Positions 19,426 to 27,614 of a DNA stretch of 64,000 nucleotides are shown piece after piece. The notes under the pieces are model-generated. The model was given only the letters and a program-made list of their open reading frames with translations. It had not been told where the DNA came from and did no database searches. The position numbers and the translations under genes are program-made. Location: assembly GCA_963738575.1 (NCBI GenBank), contig CAVTWY010000002.1, positions 62,001-126,000 on the forward strand. Reading direction: 5' to 3'. The DNA comes from CAVTWY01 sp963738575. Its GTDB lineage: Bacteria > Pseudomonadota > Gammaproteobacteria > Burkholderiales > Burkholderiaceae_C. How positions within the stretch are numbered: the first letter of the stretch is position 1; each line of letters begins with the position of its first letter.

Positions 19426-20426
19426 TGAGCTCAGGCGCGACGGTCGACGGCGTGCTCGTGCAATGGGGCGAGCGGCTCTTCTACCCGTCCAACCGGATCG
19501 TCAAGCCCGCGCCAACACCGCGCCTGGACACGATGACCCGGCGCAAGGCCGCGGTGATCCGCCGGCGCATCGAGGCCACGGTCACCGGGCGGGCGCCCCA
19601 GGTGATGGTCAAGGTCACGGGTGGCGGCCGGGGCATGGCGGCCATCGCAGCGCACTTCCGCTACATCAGCAAGAACGGTCGGCTCGACATCGAAGACGAT
19701 CGCGGCGTCGTGCGCGAAGGCAAGGAAGCGCTGCACGACCTCGCCGAGCAATGGCGCTACGGCGGATCACTCATCGACGAAGTCGGCCATCGCCGCGAGG
19801 CCTTCAACATCATGCTGTCGATGCCGCAGGGCACTGATGCGCGGCTGGTGCAGAAGGCGGCGCGCGAGTTCGCACAGACCGAGTTGCCGGGGCATCGCTA
19901 CGTGATGGTCCTGCACGAGCACCAGGCCAACCCGCATGTGCACCTGAGCGTTCGGGCGGAGTCGAGGACGGGCAAACGCCTGAACCCGCGCAAGACCGAT
20001 CTTCACCGTTGGCGCGAGACGTTTGCCGAGAAGCTGCGAGGGTGGGGCGTCGAGGCCGAGGCGACGCGCCAGGCCACACGGGGCGAAAGCCGCAACTTCG
20101 ATCCGCTGTGGCGCGTGAAGGCCAAGCAGGAGGGGCGCTTGCGCCAGAGCGGCGCATCGGCGAAGACCGGCCAGCGCCACTGGGAAAGCCGGGCCGAGGC
20201 CATGAAAGGATGGGCGTACATCATCAAGGCGCTCGTGGCCTCTGAAAGCCCCGAGGATCGCAAGCTTGCCGAGCGCGTCGCCCGTTTCGTGAAAGCCGCG
20301 CCCTTCTTCCAGGACGCGGTGCGACAGCGGCAGAGGGAGGCCGCAGTGGCACCGCGGCATCAGCCCGGCCCGCAGCCGCAACCCCGCAAGGCGATGGACC
20401 GACCGGGCCCCGAGCTTGAGCGTTGA
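19425..20426 (+). CDS. relaxase/mobilisation nuclease
   Basis: A 333-residue relaxase of the MobA/VirD2 broad class. The metal-binding motif HEHQANPHVHL begins at about His164, preceded by HFRYISKNGRLDIED and the block RREAFNIMLSMPQG typical of this family. A basic C-terminal half follows; there is no helicase or primase domain. Relaxases nick the transfer origin and stay bound to the strand that is transferred. ATG 19425 overlaps the upstream stop and has GAGAGGA before it; GTG 19422 is possible. No coupling protein or secretion genes are nearby, so a helper element would be required. Confidence 0.85.
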   Translation: MSSGATVDGVLVQWGERLFYPSNRIVKPAPTPRLDTMTRRKAAVIRRRIEATVTGRAPQVMVKVTGGGRGMAAIAAHFRYISKNGRLDIEDDRGVVREGKEALHDLAEQWRYGGSLIDEVGHRREAFNIMLSMPQGTDARLVQKAAREFAQTELPGHRYVMVLHEHQANPHVHLSVRAESRTGKRLNPRKTDLHRWRETFAEKLRGWGVEAEATRQATRGESRNFDPLWRVKAKQEGRLRQSGASAKTGQRHWESRAEAMKGWAYIIKALVASESPEDRKLAERVARFVKAAPFFQDAVRQRQREAAVAPRHQPGPQPQPRKAMDRPGPELER

Positions 20427-20915
20427 CCCCACCCCTAACCCCGCCCCCGAGGGGCGTGGCAGTCCTTGCCGCCGGACGGGCTCGGGGGCTGCCGTCTGAA
20501 GTCATCGTCAGCCCCGCTCGCGTGAGCGTGTTGGCTTGCCGACGTCCCGTCAAGGGTTCGCTGAGCCGGGCGATGCCCGCCCTAGACCGGACACGGCAAT
20601 CCGGGTTCGAGGGGTCGGACGGTCCGACCCCTGTCGATCCGACGACGCAACAATCGACGCATGATCAATCCCTCGCTGTCCGCGGCTACGGGCAATGCGA
20701 GATCATGGGCCGGAAGCCTGGTCCAGATACGGTTCGCTTTCGGTTCGCTTTCGTCTCGCCTATCAGGCGGTTCTTCGGCGCGTTCGCGATGCCTGAGCGG
20801 CGCTTGGCGCTTGTTCTGAATGAGCTCAGACCAAATACAGATCAAGAAGGAACTGATTGCAGGATAGGCGGGCCGCCAGCAAATGGCTGCCGACGAGGGC
20901 GACGTGGCGCCCGGG
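20427..20915. other. intergenic between relaxase and TetR gene
   Basis: About 490 bases without a convincing gene between two convergent coding regions. It opens with a GC-rich stretch that may act as a terminator (CCCCGCCCCCGAGGGGCG around 20,440-20,457) and contains a perfect palindrome at 20611-20631. The remainder shows no family-like translation in any frame. Confidence 0.5.
20611..20631. repeat. 21-bp perfect inverted repeat
   Basis: GGGGTCGGAC and GTCCGACCCC surround one central G. It lies 185 bases past the relaxase gene. Possible roles are transfer-origin hairpin, protein-binding site or bidirectional terminator; there is no flanking T tract. Confidence 0.55.
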
Positions 20916-21512
20916 CTACCGCGTCGTTTCCCTCGTTCTGGCCGGACCACTGTCGCTGGACGAAAGTAGGTTCTCGCCTGCCTGCCGCAGCGCCGACAGG
21001 ATCTCTCGTTGCAGCTTCTCGTCAGGCACTGCACGCGCCAGCATCACGGCGCCAACGTTCTGCGCCATCAGCGTCCAGGCGTCCGCGGACGTGGCTGTCA
21101 GCCGCTGCAACTTCGCGTGTATCTCGAGCAGTCCCGTTTGATAGGCGGCCTTGACCGCTTCATCTGCACGCGCAATTTCAGGCGTCAGCGACGGCAACGG
21201 GCAACCTTGTTCCGGGTGCCTGACGTGCTGGAGGCTGAGATACCCCGCCAGCGATTTGGCTGCGCTGTTCCGGTCGGCAGGTTCGAAGCCCTCGTACATC
21301 TGCGCAGTGCGTGCTAGCTCAGCCGCGATCAGTGCTGCGAACAGATCGGCCTTGCCATCGAAGTGCTTGTAGAGCGCGCCCGTGGTCACCCCGGCTGATG
21401 CGGCCAGCGACGCCATGCCGCTTTCATTGAACCCATGCTCCTTCGCATGGCTGCCGCTTTGCTCAATGAGCCGTTGACGGGAGGCGTCTTTGTGATCTTT
21501 GGAGTAGCGCAT
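20916..21512 (-). CDS. TetR/AcrR family transcriptional repressor
   Basis: A 198-residue regulator with an N-terminal TetR helix-turn-helix (GMASLAASAGVTTGALYKHF, about residues 32-51) and a C-terminal ligand domain with the EQGCPLPSL region typical of this family. It is read divergently from the molybdopterin oxidoreductase with 108 bases between the two likely starts, and a 16-bp palindrome in that gap is a candidate operator. It most likely represses both itself and the neighbouring oxidoreductase genes. The inducer is unknown. Confidence 0.9.
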   Translation of the reverse strand: MRYSKDHKDASRQRLIEQSGSHAKEHGFNESGMASLAASAGVTTGALYKHFDGKADLFAALIAAELARTAQMYEGFEPADRNSAAKSLAGYLSLQHVRHPEQGCPLPSLTPEIARADEAVKAAYQTGLLEIHAKLQRLTATSADAWTLMAQNVGAVMLARAVPDEKLQREILSALRQAGENLLSSSDSGPARTRETTR

Positions 21513-21535
21513 GGATTGATTGTGATGTCCCCGAG

Positions 21536-21576
21536 TTGACAGTCGATGGAGTGTTCATAGGATAATGTACATTATC
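21536..21576 (+). promoter_or_regulatory. promoter with overlapping palindromic operator
   Basis: TTGACA at 21536-21541 is a perfect -35; -10-like hexamers lie at 21558-21566. GATAATGTACATTATC (21561-21576) is a perfect 16-bp palindrome on top of the -10 and start region, as expected for a TetR-family repressor blocking polymerase. The regulator gene is adjacent and divergent. Confidence 0.7.
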
Positions 21577-21620
21577 TCATGGCGGCAGCACTGCGCCAAC
21601 CAACATCAAAGAGGCAACGT

Positions 21621-23942
21621 ATGAGCGCACCGCTGGCAGGCGAATGGAAGAAGACGGCCTGCATCATCTGCTCGCTGAACTGCGGGCTCGAAGTGCAGAC
21701 CGAGGGCGGCCGGATCGTCAAGGCCCGGGGCGACAAGGACCACCCGACGTCCCAGGGCTACGTCTGCGAAAAGTCGCAGCGGATGGACTTCTATCAAAAC
21801 GGCGCCGACCGCATCACCAGCCCGAAGCGGCGGCGAGCCGACGGCAGCTATGAGGACATCAGCTGGGACACGGCGATTCGAGAGATCGCCGAGAAGTTCG
21901 CCGCGGTCAAGGCCCAACACGGTGGTGCCAGCATCCTCTACTACGGTGGCGGCAGCCAGGGCAACCATCTCGGTGGCACCTATGCCGACAGCACGATCAA
22001 GGCCCTGGGCATCGTGTATCGGTCGAATGCGCTGGCGCAGGAAAAGACCGGAGAGGCCTGGGTCCAGGGCAAGATGATGGGCGCGGGCGTGCACGGTGAT
22101 TTCGAGCACGCTGAAGTCTCGGTCTTCCTGGGCAAGAACCCGTTCCAGTCGCACGGCTTTGCGCGCACACGGGTGATCCTGCGGGAGATTCAGAAGGACC
22201 CGAACCGCTCGATGATCGTCATCGACCCGCGCCGCAGCGAGACCGCTGAGATGGCCGACTTTCACCTCGCCGTGCGCCCCGGGACAGACGCTTGGTGTCT
22301 CACTGCACTGGCGGCCATCATCGTGCAGGAAGGCCTGGTCGCGAAGGACTGGCTGGCCGAGCACACCACCGGCTACGACCGCGTGGCCGAAGCCTTGAAG
22401 CGCATCCCGATCGCCGAGTACGCCAGGACTTGCGGCGTCGACCTTGCTTTGCTGCACCGGGTGGCGGAGCGAATCGCACGGGCCAAGAGCGTCTCGATGA
22501 TCGAAGACCTGGGCGTGCAGATGAACCTGCATTCCACGCTCAACAGCTACCTGAACCGGCTGGTCTGGCTGCTGACCGGGCACTATGCCCGGCCGGGCAC
22601 CAACAACGCCTTCGTGCCGATGCTCAACCTGTCGTCTTCGACGCGCGAAAGCGCGGCGAAGGACGGGCAGGGCAGGGCCGGCAAGCCGCGCCCCGGCTCG
22701 CACAGCCCCGTCACCGGTGCGAAGGTCATCATGGGGCTGATCCCCTGCAACGTCATCCCGGACGAGATCCTCACCGACCACCCGAATCGCTTCCGAGCGA
22801 TGTTCATGGAGAGCACCAACCCGGTCCACTCGCTGGCCGACAGCCAGCGCATGCGCGAGGCCCTGCGCGCGCTCGACGTGAGCGTGGTGATCGACGTGGC
22901 GATGACCGAGACCGCGCGGCAGGCCGATTACGTGCTGCCCGCGAGCAGCCAGTTCGAGAAAGCGGAAGCCACGTTCTTCAACCTCGAATTCCCGCGCAAC
23001 GGCTTTCAGCTGCGGCAACCCTTGTTCGCGCCGCGCACGGGCACGCTGACCGAAGCCGAAATGCACGCGCGCCTGATCGAGGCGCTGGGCGAACTCGACG
23101 CCAGCCAATATCGCTTTCTGCGCCGCGCCGCGCGTTTAGGCCGCACGGCATTTGGCCTGGCCTTTGCCTGGAAGGCATCAAAAGACAAGAAGGTTGCGCG
23201 CTACGCACCGGTCGTTCTCTACCGCACGCTGGGCGAGACCTTGCCGAGGGGCTTTGCGCCGGCGGCGTCGCTGTGGGGCATCAGCCAGTTGTTCGTTCGC
23301 AGCCACCGGGCGGCGGCGGCGCGAGCCGGTTTCGGCGGCAGCCTGCTGGCGGCAGGCAACAAGCTGTTCGACGCCATCTTGACCAAGCCATCCGGCGTCA
23401 TCTACTCGCTCAGCGAATACGCCGACAGTTGGTCTGCGGTGCGCCTGCCCGACCACAAGATCAACCTGTGCGTCGACGAGATGCTCGCCGAGCTGGCGAC
23501 GCTTGACAGCAAGCTGCCGCATCACGACGCCGACTACCCCTTCGTTCTTTCGGCCGGCGAGCGCCGCAGCGACACCAGCAACACCTCCATCCGCGACGCT
23601 GCCTGGCACCGCCGTGGCACCTTCGGCACGCTGCGCATGCATCCGACCGATGTGGAGAAGATCGGCTGCAAGGAAGGTGACTGGGTCACGATAACAACGC
23701 GCCGCGGCAACGCACAGGCCGCAGTCGAACTGGGTGCAGACCTGCAGCCCGGCCACGTGTCGCTGCCCAACGGCCACGGCCTCGACTACACCGCGGCCGA
23801 TGGCACGGCGGTGCACAAGGGCGTGTCGCTCAACGAGCTCACCGACACAACGAGCCGCGACCCGTTTGCCGGCACGCCCTGGCACAAGTACGTGCCCGTG
23901 CGTATCGAACGCTCGGCCGTTCAGCAGGAGATGGCGGCATGA
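21621..23942 (+). CDS. molybdopterin-dependent oxidoreductase (formate dehydrogenase/nitrate reductase superfamily)
   Basis: A 773-residue cytoplasmic Mo/W-bis-MGD enzyme with an N-terminal [4Fe-4S] site CIICSLNCGLEV plus a fourth cysteine in GYVCEKSQRM. Then come the molybdopterin domains (VFLGKNPFQSHG, MIVIDPRRSETAEMAD) and the C-terminal dinucleotide-binding domain (SIRDAAWHRRGTFGTLRMHP). No Tat signal is seen. ATG 21621 was preferred over ATG 21579 because it has AAAGAGG upstream and 21579 falls at the likely transcription start beside the operator. It overlaps a ferredoxin gene that probably carries its electrons. The substrate cannot be told from sequence. Confidence 0.85.
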   Translation: MSAPLAGEWKKTACIICSLNCGLEVQTEGGRIVKARGDKDHPTSQGYVCEKSQRMDFYQNGADRITSPKRRRADGSYEDISWDTAIREIAEKFAAVKAQHGGASILYYGGGSQGNHLGGTYADSTIKALGIVYRSNALAQEKTGEAWVQGKMMGAGVHGDFEHAEVSVFLGKNPFQSHGFARTRVILREIQKDPNRSMIVIDPRRSETAEMADFHLAVRPGTDAWCLTALAAIIVQEGLVAKDWLAEHTTGYDRVAEALKRIPIAEYARTCGVDLALLHRVAERIARAKSVSMIEDLGVQMNLHSTLNSYLNRLVWLLTGHYARPGTNNAFVPMLNLSSSTRESAAKDGQGRAGKPRPGSHSPVTGAKVIMGLIPCNVIPDEILTDHPNRFRAMFMESTNPVHSLADSQRMREALRALDVSVVIDVAMTETARQADYVLPASSQFEKAEATFFNLEFPRNGFQLRQPLFAPRTGTLTEAEMHARLIEALGELDASQYRFLRRAARLGRTAFGLAFAWKASKDKKVARYAPVVLYRTLGETLPRGFAPAASLWGISQLFVRSHRAAAARAGFGGSLLAAGNKLFDAILTKPSGVIYSLSEYADSWSAVRLPDHKINLCVDEMLAELATLDSKLPHHDADYPFVLSAGERRSDTSNTSIRDAAWHRRGTFGTLRMHPTDVEKIGCKEGDWVTITTRRGNAQAAVELGADLQPGHVSLPNGHGLDYTAADGTAVHKGVSLNELTDTTSRDPFAGTPWHKYVPVRIERSAVQQEMAA

Positions 23943-24268
23943 CCCACGTTGTCACCGAAGCCTGCATCCGCTGCAAGTACACCGACTGCGTCGATGTCTG
24001 CCCCGTGGACTGCTTTCGCGAAGGCCCCAACTTCCTCACCATCGACCCCGACGAATGCATCGACTGCGCCGTGTGCATCCCGGAATGCCCGGTGAACGCC
24101 ATCGTCCCTGAAGAAGGCGTCGCACCGGGCCAGCGGCACATGATCGCGTTGAACGCTGAACTCGCGCGTGTGGCGGGGTGGCCAACGATCAGCAAGCGCA
24201 AGGCGCCGTTGCCGGATGCGGACGAATGGAAAGACCGCACCGAAAAGCTGGTGCACCTGACCCGCTAA
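23939..24268 (+). CDS. fdxA: 7Fe ferredoxin, FdxA-like
   Basis: A 109-residue ferredoxin with [3Fe-4S] and [4Fe-4S] ligands: CIRCKYTDCVDVCPVDCF and CIDCAVCIPECPVNAI, followed by the C-terminal extension typical of FdxA. It overlaps the molybdopterin enzyme gene by 4 bases, so the two are translationally coupled and it is the likely electron partner. The next gene was once a ferredoxin-NADP reductase, which suggests an NADPH-ferredoxin-Mo enzyme chain. Confidence 0.92.
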   Translation: MTHVVTEACIRCKYTDCVDVCPVDCFREGPNFLTIDPDECIDCAVCIPECPVNAIVPEEGVAPGQRHMIALNAELARVAGWPTISKRKAPLPDADEWKDRTEKLVHLTR

Positions 24269-24326
24269 GGGTCTGCCCATCCTTGTCGAGACGGCCCCGG
24301 CCAGCCCTCCATCCAACAGGACATTC

Positions 24327-24581
24327 ATGAGCGCCCTTCTCGAAGAGACTGTGACCAACGTCAACCACTGGACAGACCGCCTGTTCAGCTTCACCACCAC
24401 GCGCGACCAGGCCCTGAGGTTCTCCAACGGGCACTTCACGATGATCGGTTTGCGCGGCGACAACGGCAAGCCGCTGCTGCGTGCGTACAGCATCGTGAGC
24501 GGCCAATTGCGAGGAGGAAACGCAAGCGCATCGCCATCAATCCTCCAGCGCCTGCATAGGCTTCGCCAGATAAATAGATAG
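24327..24581 (+). pseudogene. fpr: ferredoxin-NADP reductase, truncated
   Basis: The first 58 residues match the N-terminus of bacterial ferredoxin-NADP reductases: VNHWTDRLFSFTTTRDQ, FSNGHFTMIGL and the FAD-binding RAYSIVS. After that the sequence changes abruptly to unrelated residues and ends at 84 instead of about 257. The join lies near 24,505; the rest of the FAD domain and the whole NADP domain are missing. The following 80 bases lead straight into the acyl-CoA ligase gene, so a deletion or insertion junction is likely. Confidence 0.8.
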
Positions 24582-24592
24582 GAGACAAGACA

Positions 24593-26311
24593 ATGAATGA
24601 ACACCCCTGGACGGCCTCCTATCCGGAAGGCGTCGAATGGAATGCCGAATTGCCTCAAGGCGACGCCCGGGCTTTGCTGGACGATGCAGTGCGCCAGTGG
24701 CCCGACGGGCCGGCAATCGACTTCATGGGCCGCAAGCTCACCTACCGGCAGTTGTCGAAATTGGTCGACCAGGCCGCTGCGGGTTTCCAGAAGCTTGGAG
24801 TCAAGCCCGGTGTCCACGTGGGCTTGTACCTGCCGAACACCCCACAGTACGTGATTGGCTTCTTCGGTGTGCTGCGGGCGGGCGGAACGGTGGTCAACTA
24901 TTCGCCTCTGGACGCCGCGAGCGTTCTGGCGCACAAGGTTGAAGACAGTGTCACCGACGTGTTGGTCACTCTCGATCTGGCGGCGCTTTACGCCAACATG
25001 CGCCCGCTCCTGGGCAGCAGTCGCCTCAAGTGGCTGGTCGTCGGCACGGTGGGCGATTTTTCTGCCAATCCGCAGGCTGTCAATCAGCAAATGGCAGCCA
25101 GTGGCGCGATCGCGCCGACCCAGCCGCACGCCCAACAGACCAGCTTCCTCGAACTGCTGGGCAACGACGGGCCACATCGTTCCTGGCCCATCGATGATCC
25201 GACCAAGGCGTTGGCGGTGCTTCAGTACACCGGCGGCACGACGGGTCTGCCCAAGGGGGCGATGCTGACCCATGCCAACCTCACCGCTGCGACTGAGCAG
25301 GTGCGGCTGGTCGCGTCGTTGAATGGCCAGCTGCTGCAGACCGGATGCGAGCGCACGTTGGTCTTGCTGCCGATGTTCCACATCTACGCGATGGCTTGCA
25401 ACATGCTGCTGAGTATGAGGATCGGTGCCGAGATGGTGTTGTGCATCCGCTTCGACGCCGGCGCCGTGCTGCAGGACATCGTGCGTCATCGCATCACGTT
25501 TTTCCCCGGCGTGCCGACCATGTTCACCGCGCTCGTGGCGCACCCCGACATCGAGAAATTCGACCTGCGCTCGCTCAAGGCTTGCAGCGCTGCAGGCGCG
25601 CCCCCGCCGGTGGAACTGCTCAAGCGCTTCGAGCAGCTCACCGGCTGCATCCTCTCTGAAGGTTGGGGCATGACCGAGACGACGTCGATGGGCACGTTCA
25701 CGCCCGGGATCGGCCGCCGCAAACAAGGCTCGTGCGGCATGCCCACGCCTGGCGTGATGCTGCGCTTTCTCGACCTCGACGATCCGCAGCGCGACGCCGT
25801 ACCGGGTGAGCGCGGTGAAATCGCGATCCGCGGGCTGAATGTGATGCACGGCTACTGGAACCAGCCCGCAGGCACCGCCGAAAGCTTCACCACCGATGGC
25901 TACTTCCGTACCGGCGATGTGGCGTTCATGGATGAAGACGGTTTTGTTTTCATCGTGGACCGCACGAAAGACATGCTGTTGTGTGGCGGCTTCAACGTGT
26001 ACCCGCGCGTCATCGAGGAAGCCATTTACGAGCACCCGGCAGTCGAGGAAGTGCTCGTTCTGGGCATGAACGACAGCTACCGCGGTGAGACGCCCAAGGC
26101 GTTCATCAAGCTCCGCGCCGGTGCCGAGTCGCTGACGCTCGATGCGCTGAAGGAATTCTTGAAGTCGCGCATTGGCAAGCACGAAATGATCAGCGCGATG
26201 GAGTTGCGCGGCGACCTGCCGAAGACTGCCGTCGGCAAGCTGTCGAAGAACATGCTGAAGGACCAAATCGCCAACGAGGCCGGCAGCAACTCGGCGCAGG
26301 ATCCCACATGA
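24593..26311 (+). CDS. AMP-forming acyl-CoA ligase (long-chain/dicarboxylate type)
   Basis: A 572-residue ANL-superfamily ligase that activates a carboxylic acid as acyl-AMP and then acyl-CoA. Motifs: P-loop YTGGTTGLPKGAMLTH, GWGMTETTSMG, the YFRTGDVAFMDEDGF block, the hinge region DRTKDMLLCGGFNVYP and the catalytic lysine in LPKTAVGKLSK. The N-terminus is of the FadD/PimA type. ATG 24593 has TAGGAGACAAG upstream. It stands after the truncated fpr and is the last forward gene of island 1. The acid substrate is unknown; a fatty or dicarboxylic acid is as likely as an aromatic one. Confidence 0.88.
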   Translation: MNEHPWTASYPEGVEWNAELPQGDARALLDDAVRQWPDGPAIDFMGRKLTYRQLSKLVDQAAAGFQKLGVKPGVHVGLYLPNTPQYVIGFFGVLRAGGTVVNYSPLDAASVLAHKVEDSVTDVLVTLDLAALYANMRPLLGSSRLKWLVVGTVGDFSANPQAVNQQMAASGAIAPTQPHAQQTSFLELLGNDGPHRSWPIDDPTKALAVLQYTGGTTGLPKGAMLTHANLTAATEQVRLVASLNGQLLQTGCERTLVLLPMFHIYAMACNMLLSMRIGAEMVLCIRFDAGAVLQDIVRHRITFFPGVPTMFTALVAHPDIEKFDLRSLKACSAAGAPPPVELLKRFEQLTGCILSEGWGMTETTSMGTFTPGIGRRKQGSCGMPTPGVMLRFLDLDDPQRDAVPGERGEIAIRGLNVMHGYWNQPAGTAESFTTDGYFRTGDVAFMDEDGFVFIVDRTKDMLLCGGFNVYPRVIEEAIYEHPAVEEVLVLGMNDSYRGETPKAFIKLRAGAESLTLDALKEFLKSRIGKHEMISAMELRGDLPKTAVGKLSKNMLKDQIANEAGSNSAQDPT

Positions 26312-26453
26312 CGGCAACGCCTCTCTTGAGGCCAGACGCAAGGTCAAATTCGGACATCAGGTGATTTGGCCGAAGGCAGCGAGGCGCTTGCGTTGAATGG
26401 GGAGCAGCACCTTGTGCGCGATGCTGCAACCTATCAGTAGGGGTGGTCGACCT

Positions 26454-27593
26454 TCACTTCGACCTGGGCAATGCGTCTCGCATCGCGTCTTCCAACTGTT
26501 TCGCCGTCGGCAACTTGCCGCGCAGCCGCGTCGGCAAAGCGCCCATCAACTGGTACTCGGCCACGCCGATCGGGTTGGCCTTGCTCTTCAGCGCGAACTC
26601 TACTTCGAGGTTGTCTTTCGCGGCACACAGGATGATGCCGATCGACGGCGCGTCGTCGGGCGCCCGTTCCTTCTCGTTGAGCAGGTTCAGGTAGAAGTCC
26701 ATCTTGCCGGCGTACTCGGGTTCGAATTTGCCGACCTTCAGCTCCACGGCAACAAGTGCCTTCAGGAAGCGGTGATAGAAGAGCAGGTCGATGAAATATT
26801 CGTTTCGTCCGAGCGTGACGCGGTGCTGCCGGCCGATGAAGCAGAATCCGTAGCCCAACTCCAGGATGAAGTCGCGCAGTCTGTCGATCAACCGATCTTC
26901 GAGCTCGCGCTCCTTGACCCGTTGCCGGATGCCCAGGAACTCCAGGTTGTAGCTGCTCTTGAGTGCTTCCTCCGCCTGCTCGGCCAAATGCTGCGGCAGC
27001 GCCGTCGGGAAGTTGTGGCTCTTGCCTTCGGCCAGTGATCGCTCGTAGGCCTGCGCCTTGATCTGGTTCAGCAGGACGTTGCGGCTCCAGCCGAAGCGCG
27101 CAGTGGCTTGCAGGTAGTACAGGCGTTGCGCCGGTCGTTCGATCTTGGCCAACAGATTGACGTGGTGCCCCCACGGGATGGCGACAACCATTTCTCTCAC
27201 AGCTTGTGCGAGTTTTGTCGAAGGGGCTCCGAGCAGCCCTCTTGCGGCCTTGGCGCGCGGTGCCGTTTCTCTCACAAGCTGTGAGAGAAAGTCCGGCGAT
27301 GTATAGGTCTCGTGCAACTGGCGCATGCGCCATAGGTTGGTGGCCGAAAAGCCGGTCGTGCCGGGGAAGGCCTGCTTCAGGTCCTTGGAAAGCCGCTCGA
27401 CGACGGCGTCGCCCCAGCCCTGTGCGGCCTGCTTATCGCGGATGGCCGCGCCTATGTCCCAGTACAAGCCCACCAGTTCGAAGTTGACAGCTCGCGCAGC
27501 GGCGAGTCGCGCCGAGGTGATGCGCGACTTGAGGTCGGCGACGAAGGCCGGGTAATCAAAGGCGATGGTGGCGCTCGGCCGCATGGGTGGCAC
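26454..27593 (-). CDS. DUF1016 (YhcG-type) PDDEXK nuclease family protein
   Basis: A 379-residue protein of the YhcG/DUF1016 family. The N-terminal half carries the conserved domain with GWGDAVVERLSKDLKQAFPG and FSATNLWRMRQLH. The C-terminal half is a PDDEXK nuclease fold with YFIDLLFYHRFLKALVAVEL leading to the E-x-K catalytic pair and GKMDFYLNLLNE. Such proteins are frequent on islands beside integrases or restriction systems, and their biology is poorly known. It is read in the same direction as the integrase, starting about 20 bases past it. Two hairpin-forming segments lie inside the coding region (about 27,191-27,212 and 27,266-27,290). Confidence 0.9.
   Translation of the reverse strand: MPPMRPSATIAFDYPAFVADLKSRITSARLAAARAVNFELVGLYWDIGAAIRDKQAAQGWGDAVVERLSKDLKQAFPGTTGFSATNLWRMRQLHETYTSPDFLSQLVRETAPRAKAARGLLGAPSTKLAQAVREMVVAIPWGHHVNLLAKIERPAQRLYYLQATARFGWSRNVLLNQIKAQAYERSLAEGKSHNFPTALPQHLAEQAEEALKSSYNLEFLGIRQRVKERELEDRLIDRLRDFILELGYGFCFIGRQHRVTLGRNEYFIDLLFYHRFLKALVAVELKVGKFEPEYAGKMDFYLNLLNEKERAPDDAPSIGIILCAAKDNLEVEFALKSKANPIGVAEYQLMGALPTRLRGKLPTAKQLEDAMRDALPRSK
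27266..27290. repeat. 11-bp perfect inverted repeat inside the DUF1016 gene
   Basis: TTTCTCTCACA and TGTGAGAGAAA surround AGC. An imperfect version (TTTCTCTCACA-GCT-TGTGCGAG) begins at 27191. Both encode similar peptides (SQLVRE and AQAVRE), so protein repetition could explain them, but perfect symmetry is not required for that. Confidence 0.6.
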
Positions 27594-27614
27594 TGTAAGG
27601 CGGTCTGGCGTTGA

